This document shows, piece by piece, positions 44,677-54,216 of a DNA stretch of 64,000 nt (its first letter is position 1; each line of letters begins with the position of its first letter). The DNA comes from Bacteroidota bacterium (lineage in GTDB: Bacteria; Bacteroidota; Bacteroidia; Bacteroidales; Prolixibacteraceae), in NCBI GenBank assembly GCA_023412195.1, contig JAEYNZ010000045.1, positions 1-64,000 of the forward strand. Direction: 5' to 3'. The notes under the pieces are model-generated. The model did not search any database. It saw nothing but the letters and a program-made list of their open reading frames with translations, and was not told where the DNA came from. Made by a program: the position numbers and the translations under genes.

Positions 44677-47600
44677 TTAAAATTTGATGTTCAGACCAAG
44701 TGTGTATACTGCAGGAATCGGATATGTCTGCCTGTCGATACCGTCGGAAACTTCAGGATTAAACCCGTTGTAGCTGAACAGGGTAAGTGGCCTTTCAGCA
44801 GTCAATGAAATTCTTGTATCCGGAATTGCCGTGCCAAACCATTCCTGTCCACTCAGGTTATACGAAAGCTGTACATTCTGCACCCTGAAGAATGAACCAT
44901 CTTCCACAAAATAAGTACTCATTCTTTGATTCCAACCTTTCCGCAATCCTGCAGATGACGGATACTTATTTGAGGTGCCTTCACCATGCCACCTGTTCTG
45001 GGCAAGATCGGCATCCATGTTTAAATCAGGCGTCCATATAATTTCACCTCGTTTCCTGTTCAGAATTTTATTGCCGGTCTGGCCCATTACATATGCATTC
45101 AGACTAAAATTCCTGAAGGTAATCCCAAGATTCCCCCCGTACATGAATGTAGGAAAATAGGATCCCAGAATAACACGGTCATCATCGTTCACAGCACCGT
45201 CATTGTTCTGATCCCGGTATTTAAAATCTCCGGGCCGAAGATTGTTTGCAACGGCCACCGGGTCAGCCTGTATTTCCTGTTCATTCTGGTAAACGCCCAG
45301 TACCTCATATCCAAAGAATGCCAATAGAGGCTGGCCAACGATAGATCGCTGCCGGAATTCCGCCATTCCTCCGTCGATGTATGGCTGTCCAAAAAGATCC
45401 CTGACTTCATTTTTAAGTGTTGACAGGTTTACACTCACGCTGTAAGTAAAATCTCTTGAAATAGCATTGTTCCAGTTCATCACGAGCTCAAAACCCGAAT
45501 TCCGGATGATCCCGACATTCCGTAATACTGTTCCCCCAACAGCTGGAATGTTAACAAATATAGCTGCATTCTTGGTATCGCGTATGTAGTAATCGGCATC
45601 CATTGACAATTTATTGTTGAATAAACGGGCTGTAACACCAACGTTGGTTTCTTCAGTCATTTCCCATTCAAGTGATGAAAATGTACTGGAAGTAATGGTG
45701 CCCGGAACCAGGTTATCATCAATGGCTGTATCGACAGGAGTTGTGGTTCTTGCTCCGTCACTCGCCTGAATCTTGTCGTTTCCAAGCTGGCCCCAGCTGG
45801 CACGTAATTTCAGGAAGTCGATGTATGGCGTGTTGATCATAAACTCTTCTTCTGAAAGAACCCATCCAACACCAATGGTCGGGAAATATCCCCATTTTTC
45901 CTGGTACTTGGAACTGCCGTCTGCCCTCATGGTTCCATACAGCAGATACCTGTCATTAAAGTTGTATGATACCCTGCCAAAATAGGAAATACCATATTGC
46001 CTTACTCCGTTGTCCTGTACATTATCAACAGGTATTGTTTCGGCCTGGTCTATATACCATGATTCTTCATTGTCGTATGGAAAGTCCAGTCCCCGGGCAG
46101 TAAGCATATGCCATGATTCATCCCTGTATGAGTGTCCCAGCATGACAGTAAGATTATGCTCTCCAAATATATCGGTATAGGTAAGGATATTATCCATGAT
46201 CTGGTTTGACATCGTTTCAGCACGTTTGGTGATTCCTGCGTTCGGCCTTTGGAAGGCATCGCTTATAAAATAGGGTAAATCCACATCGCGCTGGTCAATT
46301 GATGTCAGACTGTGGTTATAAGTTGTCCTGAAGTTCAGTTTATCAGGTATGATATTAATCTGTCCATAAAAGTTGGCAAGCGTCTGCCTTGATTTCTGGC
46401 GGTTGTTATTGAATTCGAGGGCTGGCAGTGGATTCTGCCCTCCACGGAAACCAATATGCTGGGCACTTGCGAAATTAATAGGCCATGCCGAAGTATTGGA
46501 TTCATCATATAAAGGCAAAATTGGTACAGCCCAATATGCCTGACTCCAGGCATCACTCTCCTGGATATATTTCTGAGAATTGCTGAAAATAACATTTCCA
46601 CCTATGGTAAACCAGTCAGTAGCATTGAAATCAACTTTTGCCCTCAGGTTAAACCTTTCATAGTTATTTTTCATATCAAGGATTCCTTCCTGGAAGAAAT
46701 AGCTTGAACCTATTGAATATGTAGCATTCTCCCCACCGCCTGTGACATTTAAACTGTGATTCTGTATGGGCGCAACACGCATGATCTGCTTGTACCAGTC
46801 GGTATTTACATCGGGCACGTTGGGATTTATGCGGCTTCTGCCATATCGTTGCATGGCATTGGAAATATTTGCAATATCAGGAGCGGAACCTGATTCCATA
46901 GCCATGGTAGTAAATTGTTCAGCATTGGCCATTTTAAGCACATTCTGCGGAACCTGGTAACCATAATATCCATCATAGGTAATTTCTGCAGGCCTGTTGA
47001 AAGACCCCGATTTGGTTTCAACCAGTACTACCCCGTTGGCTGCCCTTACCCCATAAATTGCGGCTGCCGAGGCGTCTTTGAGAACTGAAACAGTAGCAAT
47101 ATCCGATGGATTCAGAAAATCGATGTTATCGAAAAACATACCATCCACAACATAAAGGGGAGCTTCATTATTTTGCCCTGGATATGAACCGATGCCCCTG
47201 ACACGTATGGTAGGTGCGTCACCCGGAGCACCGCTGCTTACAACCTGCAGCCCGGCAACCTTACCCTGCAGTCCTTGCATAACCTGTCCTGCCGGAGTCC
47301 TTTCAAGTTCATCAGCCTTGATTGTAGCAATTGCTGAAGTAAGGTCTTTTACGACTAAAGTTCCATACCCCACAACTACCACTTCTTCAATATCCAGCAT
47401 ACCCTGTGTCATCTGTATGCTTATTACCGACCTTCCCTGAACAGGAACTGTTTGCGGCTGAAATCCTACAAAACTGAATACAAGATTTGCCTGTTGGGCA
47501 ACTTCGATGGTGTATTCCCCGTCGAAGTTGGTTACTGTGCCATTTTGGGTTCCTTCTTCAATTATGGTTACCCCCGGTAATCCCAAATTCGTTTCATCTG

Positions 47601-47688
47601 TTACCACTCCTGTGACAGTTACTTTCTGCTGACCCACAAGAACAGCAGCATAAAAACCAAGAATGGCAATTAATAATGCTTTCTTCAT
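44677..47688 (-). CDS. SusC/RagA-family TonB-linked outer membrane transporter
   Basis: A 1003-residue TonB-dependent transporter. It has a signal peptide (about 1-19), a carboxypeptidase-regulatory-like domain (about 24-100; LPGVTIIEEGTQNGTVTNFDG), a plug domain (about 115-225) with VVGYGT and VRGIGSYPG, then a 22-strand barrel ending VYTLGLNIKF. There is no STN signalling domain, so it is not a direct partner of an ECF anti-sigma system by that route. First gene of the PUL, with a 490-base upstream gap. It imports the oligosaccharide released at the surface. Confidence 0.94.
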   Translation of the reverse strand: MKKALLIAILGFYAAVLVGQQKVTVTGVVTDETNLGLPGVTIIEEGTQNGTVTNFDGEYTIEVAQQANLVFSFVGFQPQTVPVQGRSVISIQMTQGMLDIEEVVVVGYGTLVVKDLTSAIATIKADELERTPAGQVMQGLQGKVAGLQVVSSGAPGDAPTIRVRGIGSYPGQNNEAPLYVVDGMFFDNIDFLNPSDIATVSVLKDASAAAIYGVRAANGVVLVETKSGSFNRPAEITYDGYYGYQVPQNVLKMANAEQFTTMAMESGSAPDIANISNAMQRYGRSRINPNVPDVNTDWYKQIMRVAPIQNHSLNVTGGGENATYSIGSSYFFQEGILDMKNNYERFNLRAKVDFNATDWFTIGGNVIFSNSQKYIQESDAWSQAYWAVPILPLYDESNTSAWPINFASAQHIGFRGGQNPLPALEFNNNRQKSRQTLANFYGQINIIPDKLNFRTTYNHSLTSIDQRDVDLPYFISDAFQRPNAGITKRAETMSNQIMDNILTYTDIFGEHNLTVMLGHSYRDESWHMLTARGLDFPYDNEESWYIDQAETIPVDNVQDNGVRQYGISYFGRVSYNFNDRYLLYGTMRADGSSKYQEKWGYFPTIGVGWVLSEEEFMINTPYIDFLKLRASWGQLGNDKIQASDGARTTTPVDTAIDDNLVPGTITSSTFSSLEWEMTEETNVGVTARLFNNKLSMDADYYIRDTKNAAIFVNIPAVGGTVLRNVGIIRNSGFELVMNWNNAISRDFTYSVSVNLSTLKNEVRDLFGQPYIDGGMAEFRQRSIVGQPLLAFFGYEVLGVYQNEQEIQADPVAVANNLRPGDFKYRDQNNDGAVNDDDRVILGSYFPTFMYGGNLGITFRNFSLNAYVMGQTGNKILNRKRGEIIWTPDLNMDADLAQNRWHGEGTSNKYPSSAGLRKGWNQRMSTYFVEDGSFFRVQNVQLSYNLSGQEWFGTAIPDTRISLTAERPLTLFSYNGFNPEVSDGIDRQTYPIPAVYTLGLNIKF

Positions 47689-48178
47689 ACTTCAATTTTT
47701 ATATCCGTTATACTCCATTTATTAACCTATATGGTTTTACTGAACCAAATTCCCATGGTTGCTTTCCACTCTGAGAACCTATTTCAGATATCCCACCTTT
47801 ATTTTATACCTGGTACTAACCAGCATTTAATTTCAGGCTTGATTCCTGCATGCATTTCACGCATTTATAACCCGCCAAATCAACATATACTCAGTTTAGT
47901 TCAGGAGTGCAGGTTAAGAATTGTTTATCTCTTCCAGCAGATTATTAAATTTCGTTCATAAGTTACAACAAAATATGCAGATTTGATGCATACCGTCAAA
48001 CTTTTTAAACAGGCACAGGATCATGTGTATATGACTTGTGATTGTGAATCTATTTAGTAACAGGCATACTGTATTAATGACAGAATTTAAATTCATTAAC
48101 TGAAAAATTGCCGACAGTTTGACTTTATGATAAGCTGCAGATCAATATCTCACCTACTTATCAGTGCTTCGGTAACTT
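47689..48178. promoter_or_regulatory. Long regulatory gap upstream of susC
   Basis: 490 bases with no gene. It must hold the susC promoter, but no exact TAnnTTTG box was found. A short palindrome AATTTAAATT lies near 48085. No hybrid two-component, ECF sigma or AraC gene is adjacent, so the PUL regulator is not in this window's immediate neighbourhood. Confidence 0.4.
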
Positions 48179-50989
48179 TTAATTCAGAGTATAATTAAAA
48201 AGCAATCCTCCCTCGCTTCCTACCAACAGGTTAACTTTATCAGAATTATTTGAAAGCTTACCAATAGAAAATTCACTGTTCCCCTGTAGGGGAAAACCAT
48301 CATGCAGCTTACCGGCCGGGTCATAAAGGTATATGCGGTTTAATGTTGCGTCTACAACCCCAACTTTTTTCAGATCCTGGGAAAAACTATAGATACGGGG
48401 CATGTGTTTTATAATATTGCTGTGCTTTTTGCTGAACAGTCTTTTCCCTTTTTCATCCATTACAGTAAGCTCATTACCATCTATAAAAACAAAATCCGCA
48501 ACCCCGTTGCCATCCAGATCATCAACTGTAAAAAAATGGTTCCCACTAAACCTGGCTGTTTTCCTTTCTTCCGTTTTTCCGTCAAAATAAATGTAATAAA
48601 CCTTACCTGTAATATCTGTAGCCACAATCCGGGGCTTATCCTTTATATAAAGGGAAAGCGGATTGCCTGAATTTTCAAATTTAACTGAAGGTGCAAGGCG
48701 AACATCGCCCTGCCTGTCGAGCATATAGATTTTAGATTTGTCCTTAAAAACAATGTAATCCTTTCCTTCAACTTTGAAATGCTGAACAGGTGAAACAACC
48801 AGATTTTCTGTAGTTTCAAACTTCCATCCCTTTAAGGGTTTTCCAGCATGATCAAAAACATGAATCTTCCGGTCATCACAGGCTACAAAGTACCTGTAAT
48901 TCCGGTTTTTGTCGTAATCAAATACGCTTATGCCATTGGTTGCAGGTGATGCCAGCGTGATTGGAAAACCCTGAACATTGTTTCCATTCCTGTCGATCAG
49001 ATAGATTTTTCCTGCTGTATTAAAAAGATATTGAAAGCGCCCGTTCTTAAAATAATCTATCTGGTGGATTTCACTTAAAACAGGACCTGATACAGGAATG
49101 CTCCAGCGAATTCTGCCGGAAGAGGATACCTGTACAAGGTTATGCTGCTCATCCTGAAATACAATTTCATGGTCTGAAGTTAACAGTGGATTTGTCGTTA
49201 TCTGGGGTTTAATAATGATGTTGCTTCCAATCATACTTTGCCAGGTGGTTTGTGCCTCCATAACATCATTTGGCAGATAAGCAATTGCAAGATTGTTGTT
49301 AAACCGTTGCTTTTCCCTCAGGACCTGCCAGTTGATCATCCCGAACTTTCTGATGCTTTCTTCCCTTATATCAACAGGCTTTACAACTGATTCAGCAAAA
49401 AGTTCCTTCCGGTATCCATAAATTTTATTGACATCCACAAAGACATGAATATTTGCACGGTTTGAAGCACTCGATTTAAAGCCCTGGTAGCGTAAATCTT
49501 TTGCCAGTGTTGTGCCCAGCACCATATTCCGCAGGTATTCGTGCAACCCTTTTTCAGAATTGGAAAAGACCATATAACTGTCGATGAAAGATACAAAACG
49601 TGCTTCTGCCATTGTAAAAGGACTTCCCAGCCATAAGCCCGGAAATGACGGATAAGGGAATTTATATACCGGGAAACTTAATTCATTGTCTACCTTAAAA
49701 TCTGATTTTAACTCTGACAACTCAGTGCCTGTCCTGCCAGCGTAATTCTCAAGTAATTTAATAAACTGAGTTTCTGCACCGGTTTTCCCGTGGGTATTCA
49801 TAATGAAATACACCGTCTTATTCTGGGGGTTGACAGGTATTGTTGTTGCTGCAACAACGACTTCATCGCCTGCCAGTTCACCAAACACTTTTCTTACATC
49901 TGCCCTCATTCCGTTATCAAAACGCTTCATCCGTTCCTCGCGGTGGTAGTAATCAGGTGAATGGGCAAAGAAATTTTCAAGTCCTTCAAAGAAGCTTTTT
50001 TTCCCTGAAAATGCATATACACAGAAAAACGCAGTGTTCTGTGGGAGCATATCTTCAGCTTTAACACGAACTGGTTGCTGATCCTGAAATACAGCAAGGA
50101 AGTGATTCAATGAATCATCAGCAGCAGAAATACCACTTATTAGAACCTGATTGTTACCCACCTTAAAATCAAGACCGCTCCATCCGGCATAATCTTTAAA
50201 CTTTGATGCCAGGGCTACAGGCTGAAGGCGTAAAACAGAGCCAAACTCATCCACCTTTTCAACAGAGGTTCTGTTGAGAATATTTCCAAAAAATCCTTGA
50301 ATATGCTGATGATTGATGAAAAGGGATATTCCTTTGGTACCCACAGTCCTGTTTACTTCCCTGAAAAAATGGTTTTTCTGAAGCCCGGGGTTTTCCATCT
50401 GCCTGATAGACTGCTCAACCAATATAGACCTGGGGCTTATCAGCAACAATCCATCGGCAAAGGAATAGTAAAGAGGACCTGTAGAGCTGCCCCTGTTGAT
50501 TTCATTGATGATGAATTGCCCATACTCCTTTTTACTGTAAACAAACCGGTTTTCAGGATACAAGGCGTGAAGAAAATCTTCAGCCATCTTCTGTTGACCT
50601 GATGACTCAGCTTTTCTAATGATCAGCGGGACCAGCTGATTTCTGCCTGAAACACCATAAGCCAGTATGAAGGGATTATTCAGGAAAGATTTTGGCAGAT
50701 GATCATGTTGCACAATTACAGAATCAGCATCATGCAGAAATTGAAACCACGATTTACCTATACCAGCTGCCTCCAGTTCCCCTAAAACAGGATGAGAAGG
50801 TGAAAGATCTCTTGCCGAGCTTACTTCCAAAAAAAAGGGAGAAGAAACAGGAACTGCACTATAAGATAAAGAATCATTAAACAGGGCTATATCACCTTTT
50901 GAGAGGTACATATAAATGCCCGAAGCTGCAAGCACAAGAAATAAGATTACCAACAGATACCGTTTCATCCTTTCCTGAATTTTCTTCAA
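48179..50989 (-). CDS. Large envelope protein with C-terminal beta-propeller-like region, unknown function
   Basis: A 936-residue protein with one N-terminal membrane helix (about 10-27), so it is anchored with most of the chain in the periplasm. Residues 30-590 are of unknown fold with DUF3352-like character. Residues 600-930 show repeated YIFDRNGN / KIHVFDHAGKPLKGW / KIYMLDRQGD / NRIYLYDPAGKLHDGFP strands, as in PQQ- or FG-GAP-type beta-propellers, where each blade ends in an aspartate-glycine turn. No enzyme motif is recognised. An ATG at 50968 (MKRYLL) is an alternative start. It lies between the PUL and infB and is probably conserved in the phylum. Confidence 0.6.
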   Translation of the reverse strand: MKKIQERMKRYLLVILFLVLAASGIYMYLSKGDIALFNDSLSYSAVPVSSPFFLEVSSARDLSPSHPVLGELEAAGIGKSWFQFLHDADSVIVQHDHLPKSFLNNPFILAYGVSGRNQLVPLIIRKAESSGQQKMAEDFLHALYPENRFVYSKKEYGQFIINEINRGSSTGPLYYSFADGLLLISPRSILVEQSIRQMENPGLQKNHFFREVNRTVGTKGISLFINHQHIQGFFGNILNRTSVEKVDEFGSVLRLQPVALASKFKDYAGWSGLDFKVGNNQVLISGISAADDSLNHFLAVFQDQQPVRVKAEDMLPQNTAFFCVYAFSGKKSFFEGLENFFAHSPDYYHREERMKRFDNGMRADVRKVFGELAGDEVVVAATTIPVNPQNKTVYFIMNTHGKTGAETQFIKLLENYAGRTGTELSELKSDFKVDNELSFPVYKFPYPSFPGLWLGSPFTMAEARFVSFIDSYMVFSNSEKGLHEYLRNMVLGTTLAKDLRYQGFKSSASNRANIHVFVDVNKIYGYRKELFAESVVKPVDIREESIRKFGMINWQVLREKQRFNNNLAIAYLPNDVMEAQTTWQSMIGSNIIIKPQITTNPLLTSDHEIVFQDEQHNLVQVSSSGRIRWSIPVSGPVLSEIHQIDYFKNGRFQYLFNTAGKIYLIDRNGNNVQGFPITLASPATNGISVFDYDKNRNYRYFVACDDRKIHVFDHAGKPLKGWKFETTENLVVSPVQHFKVEGKDYIVFKDKSKIYMLDRQGDVRLAPSVKFENSGNPLSLYIKDKPRIVATDITGKVYYIYFDGKTEERKTARFSGNHFFTVDDLDGNGVADFVFIDGNELTVMDEKGKRLFSKKHSNIIKHMPRIYSFSQDLKKVGVVDATLNRIYLYDPAGKLHDGFPLQGNSEFSIGKLSNNSDKVNLLVGSEGGLLFNYTLN

Positions 50990-51101
50990 AACTAATAATT
51001 AGTAAATCTACCGGCATCATTTTTTGGAACGAATAATAAAGGATTTTTTGTTAATAACTTAACAATTGGGAAAAGATTTATTATGAGTAGGATACAATAA
51101 T

Positions 51102-51126
51102 AAAAAAGGGCCCGGAAACCGGACCC
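51102..51126 (-). terminator. Intrinsic terminator of the rimP-nusA-infB operon
   Basis: On the minus strand GGGTCCGG, loop TTT, CCGGGCCC (one G-U pair) is followed by TTTTTTA. It starts 7 bases after the infB stop. A GC-rich stem with a clear U-tract. Confidence 0.88.
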
Positions 51127-51132
51127 ATCATT

Positions 51133-54123
51133 TTATAATTGTTTTGCCACTTCAACTTCATGAAAGGCTTCAACATGATCACCAATTTTCATATCATTAA
51201 AATTTTCGATGTTAAGCCCGCATTCATAACCGTTCTTAACCTCTTTTACATCTTCCTTGAAACGTTTAAGTGATCCAAGCATTCCTGTATAGATAACAAT
51301 TCCCTCACGGATGACCCTGATCTTCGAGTTCCGTCCTATTTTTCCGTCACGCACTATACATCCGGCCACTGTCCCTACTTTGGTAACTTTAAATGTTTCA
51401 ATAACTTCGGCGGTACCTGTGATTTCCTCCTTGATATCCGGAGAAAGCATACCTTCCATAGCAGCCCTGATCTCATTAATGGCATCATAAATAATTGAGT
51501 ACAGCCTGATATCGATCTGCTCTTTTTCAGCAAGCTTCCTTGCACTTAGTGAAGGTCTTACCTGGAATCCAACTACAATAGCTTCAGAAGCTGCTGCCAG
51601 AAGAATATCTGATTCGGAAATCTGACCTACGGCTTTATGCTTGATGTTAACCTGGATTTCTTCAGTAGAAAGTTTTATCAACGAATCAGAAAGTGCTTCA
51701 ATTGATCCGTCGACGTCACCTTTAACAATCAGGTTCAATTCCTGGAAATTGCCAATGGCAATACGGCGGCCGATTTCATCGAGCGTGATATGTTTCTGTG
51801 TACGAAGGCCCTGTTCGCGGGCAAGTTGTTCGCGCTTATTGGCAATGTTGCGGGCATCCCGTTCATTTTCCATTACATTGAACTTATCGCCTGCCTGCGG
51901 AGCACCGTCGAGGCCCAGAATGATTGCAGGCTCAGCAGGCCCGGCTACATCAATCCGTTGATTTCTTTCGTTGAACATGGCTTTCACATGTCCGAAATGC
52001 TGGCCGGCAAGTACAACATCGCCAGCTTTTAAAGACCCGTTCTGCACAAGAACCGTTGCTACATAACCACGTCCGCGGTCAAGGGTCGATTCAATGACAG
52101 TACCAATTGCCCTCCTGTTAGGATTTGCCTTCAGGTCAAGAAGTTCAGCCTCCAGGAGTACTTTTTCAAGCAGTTCTCCAACCCCAACTCCCATTTTGGC
52201 CGAAATATCCTGCGACTGGAATTTCCCGCCCCAGTCTTCTACCAGGAAGTTCATATTGGCTAATTCTTCCTTGATCCTTTCTACATTGGAATTGGGCTTA
52301 TCTATTTTATTAATAGCAAAAACAATGGGAACACCTGCTGCAGTAGCATGATTTATGGCTTCCACAGTCTGGGGCATCACATTATCGTCGGCTGCAACAA
52401 TAATAATTGCAATGTCAGTTACCTGGGCTCCACGGGCACGCATGGCTGTAAATGCCTCATGACCCGGGGTGTCAAGAAATGTAATTTTCCGTCCATCTTC
52501 GAGGGTAACGTGATATGCCCCGATATGCTGGGTTATACCTCCGGCCTCTCCGGCAATCACATTGGTGCTCCTGATGTAGTCGAGCAACGATGTTTTTCCA
52601 TGGTCGACATGCCCCATCACCGTAACAATAGGAGGCCTGGGTAAAAGGTCTTCCTCTGTATCTTCAAAGGTTTCAATTGAATCATGCAAGTCGGCACTGA
52701 CAAATTCCACATTGAAACCAAACTCCTCTGCAACAATTGAAAGCGTTTCGGCATCAAGCCTCTGGTTTATGGAAACAAACAGGCCAAGGCTCATACAAGC
52801 TGAAATAACTTCATTTACACTGACATTCATCATGGTTGCCAGCTCACTGACTGAAACAAACTCGGTAACCTTCAGTACTTTTTTCTCCTGCATGTGCTTT
52901 TCCTGATCGGCATGCATCCTTTCACTGATGGCTGCCCTCTTGTCACGACGGTGCTTCGAACCTTTCGATTTCCCTTTGGATGTCAGCCGTGCAAGAGTAT
53001 CCTTGATTTGCTTCTGAACTTCTCCTTCATCAACCTCCTTTTTAAGCAGCACCTTTTTCTTCCTGCCTGTAGCTTTCTGAAGTTTTGGTTCAGTTTTGGG
53101 CCGTTCAGCAGTTTTATCCTCAAGTTTAATCCTTCCGGTTTCCTTAATCCGCTTGCGGCGCTTTTTATGAAGTGCTTCTTCAGCTATATCTTTCTGTTTT
53201 CTCAACTTTTTATCCGGAAGATCTATTCTGCCAATGACAGTAGGACCGTTAAGCCTTTCTGCTTTCGCCTTAATTACTTCGTCTTCCTTCTGAACAGGTT
53301 CTCCTGCCACTGGTTTTTCTGATGGCACCTCTGGGGTGGCAGCTTTCTCTTCAGGCCTGATCAGCCCCAACTTCTGACGCCGCCTATCCTTCCGTTCCTT
53401 TTCCTTTTCCTTCCGTGATTTTTTGGCAGGACGGGTTTTTTGATTCAGTGCATCAAGGTCAATTCGCCCGATAACTTTTAATTCTTCCACTCTGGGTACT
53501 CCGGTTTCTATGGTTTTTTCTTTAGGTTCTTCCTGTATTTCTTCTGCTTTTTCTTCGGGTTGTTCGGGCACCTGAACTTCTTCCTGTTTCTCAACCGGAG
53601 GTATCTGCTCTTCAGGCTTTACTTCCATTTCCGGTTCTTGTTCGGGAAGTTTTATTTCTTCCGGTTCAGGTTTTTTCTCTTCTTTCCGTGGTGGCTTGTT
53701 GATGCTTTCGAGATCAACTTTTCCTACGACCTTGATACGATCTTCCCTTTTGGGACGCTCAGCGGGGATTTCTTCCGGTGCTTTTTTCCTGACAGGAGGG
53801 GGAGTTTTCTTGGGAATTATCCGTGGAAGTTCCTCTTCATCCTCATCTTCTTCATCTGGCTCTTCCTGTGGCTTATCTTCAATGGAAATAACTTCCTGTT
53901 TTGGGCGGTGGCTTTTAAGTATAATCTTTTCTGATTCTTTCTTAAGGTTCAGATCAATCTTATACTCCTTCTCAAGAAGTACCACTGCTTCTTCTGAAAT
54001 TTTTGTGTTTGGATTTGAGTCGTAATCAAAACCTTTTTTGTGCAGAAATTCCACTATGGTGTGAATTCCAACATTGAACTCTCTTGCAAGTTTACTAAGT
54101 CTAATTGTCTTGCCTAATATCAT
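51133..54123 (-). CDS. infB: Translation initiation factor IF-2
   Basis: A 996-residue IF-2, which brings initiator tRNA to the ribosome under GTP. It has an N-terminal IF2_N domain (about 5-55), then a very long charged linker (60-420) with four copies of a V-x-G-x-I-D-L-like motif (about 130, 215, 294 and 327), and a second IF2_N domain (about 415-465). The GTPase core opens with VTVMGHVDHGKTSLLDYI near 500 and includes DTPGHEAFT and NKIDK. Domains II-IV follow. The long linker is a habit of this phylum. Downstream of nusA by 93 bases. Confidence 0.97.
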   Translation of the reverse strand: MILGKTIRLSKLAREFNVGIHTIVEFLHKKGFDYDSNPNTKISEEAVVLLEKEYKIDLNLKKESEKIILKSHRPKQEVISIEDKPQEEPDEEDEDEEELPRIIPKKTPPPVRKKAPEEIPAERPKREDRIKVVGKVDLESINKPPRKEEKKPEPEEIKLPEQEPEMEVKPEEQIPPVEKQEEVQVPEQPEEKAEEIQEEPKEKTIETGVPRVEELKVIGRIDLDALNQKTRPAKKSRKEKEKERKDRRRQKLGLIRPEEKAATPEVPSEKPVAGEPVQKEDEVIKAKAERLNGPTVIGRIDLPDKKLRKQKDIAEEALHKKRRKRIKETGRIKLEDKTAERPKTEPKLQKATGRKKKVLLKKEVDEGEVQKQIKDTLARLTSKGKSKGSKHRRDKRAAISERMHADQEKHMQEKKVLKVTEFVSVSELATMMNVSVNEVISACMSLGLFVSINQRLDAETLSIVAEEFGFNVEFVSADLHDSIETFEDTEEDLLPRPPIVTVMGHVDHGKTSLLDYIRSTNVIAGEAGGITQHIGAYHVTLEDGRKITFLDTPGHEAFTAMRARGAQVTDIAIIIVAADDNVMPQTVEAINHATAAGVPIVFAINKIDKPNSNVERIKEELANMNFLVEDWGGKFQSQDISAKMGVGVGELLEKVLLEAELLDLKANPNRRAIGTVIESTLDRGRGYVATVLVQNGSLKAGDVVLAGQHFGHVKAMFNERNQRIDVAGPAEPAIILGLDGAPQAGDKFNVMENERDARNIANKREQLAREQGLRTQKHITLDEIGRRIAIGNFQELNLIVKGDVDGSIEALSDSLIKLSTEEIQVNIKHKAVGQISESDILLAAASEAIVVGFQVRPSLSARKLAEKEQIDIRLYSIIYDAINEIRAAMEGMLSPDIKEEITGTAEVIETFKVTKVGTVAGCIVRDGKIGRNSKIRVIREGIVIYTGMLGSLKRFKEDVKEVKNGYECGLNIENFNDMKIGDHVEAFHEVEVAKQL

Positions 54124-54216
54124 ATTCTTTTTTTTCTATACCTTCCTGCATTTAAAAAGTTCCGCAAGTTAAATCAAAACTTTAAAAGCATTTATCTTTT
54201 TTTGGTTGTTTTTTAC

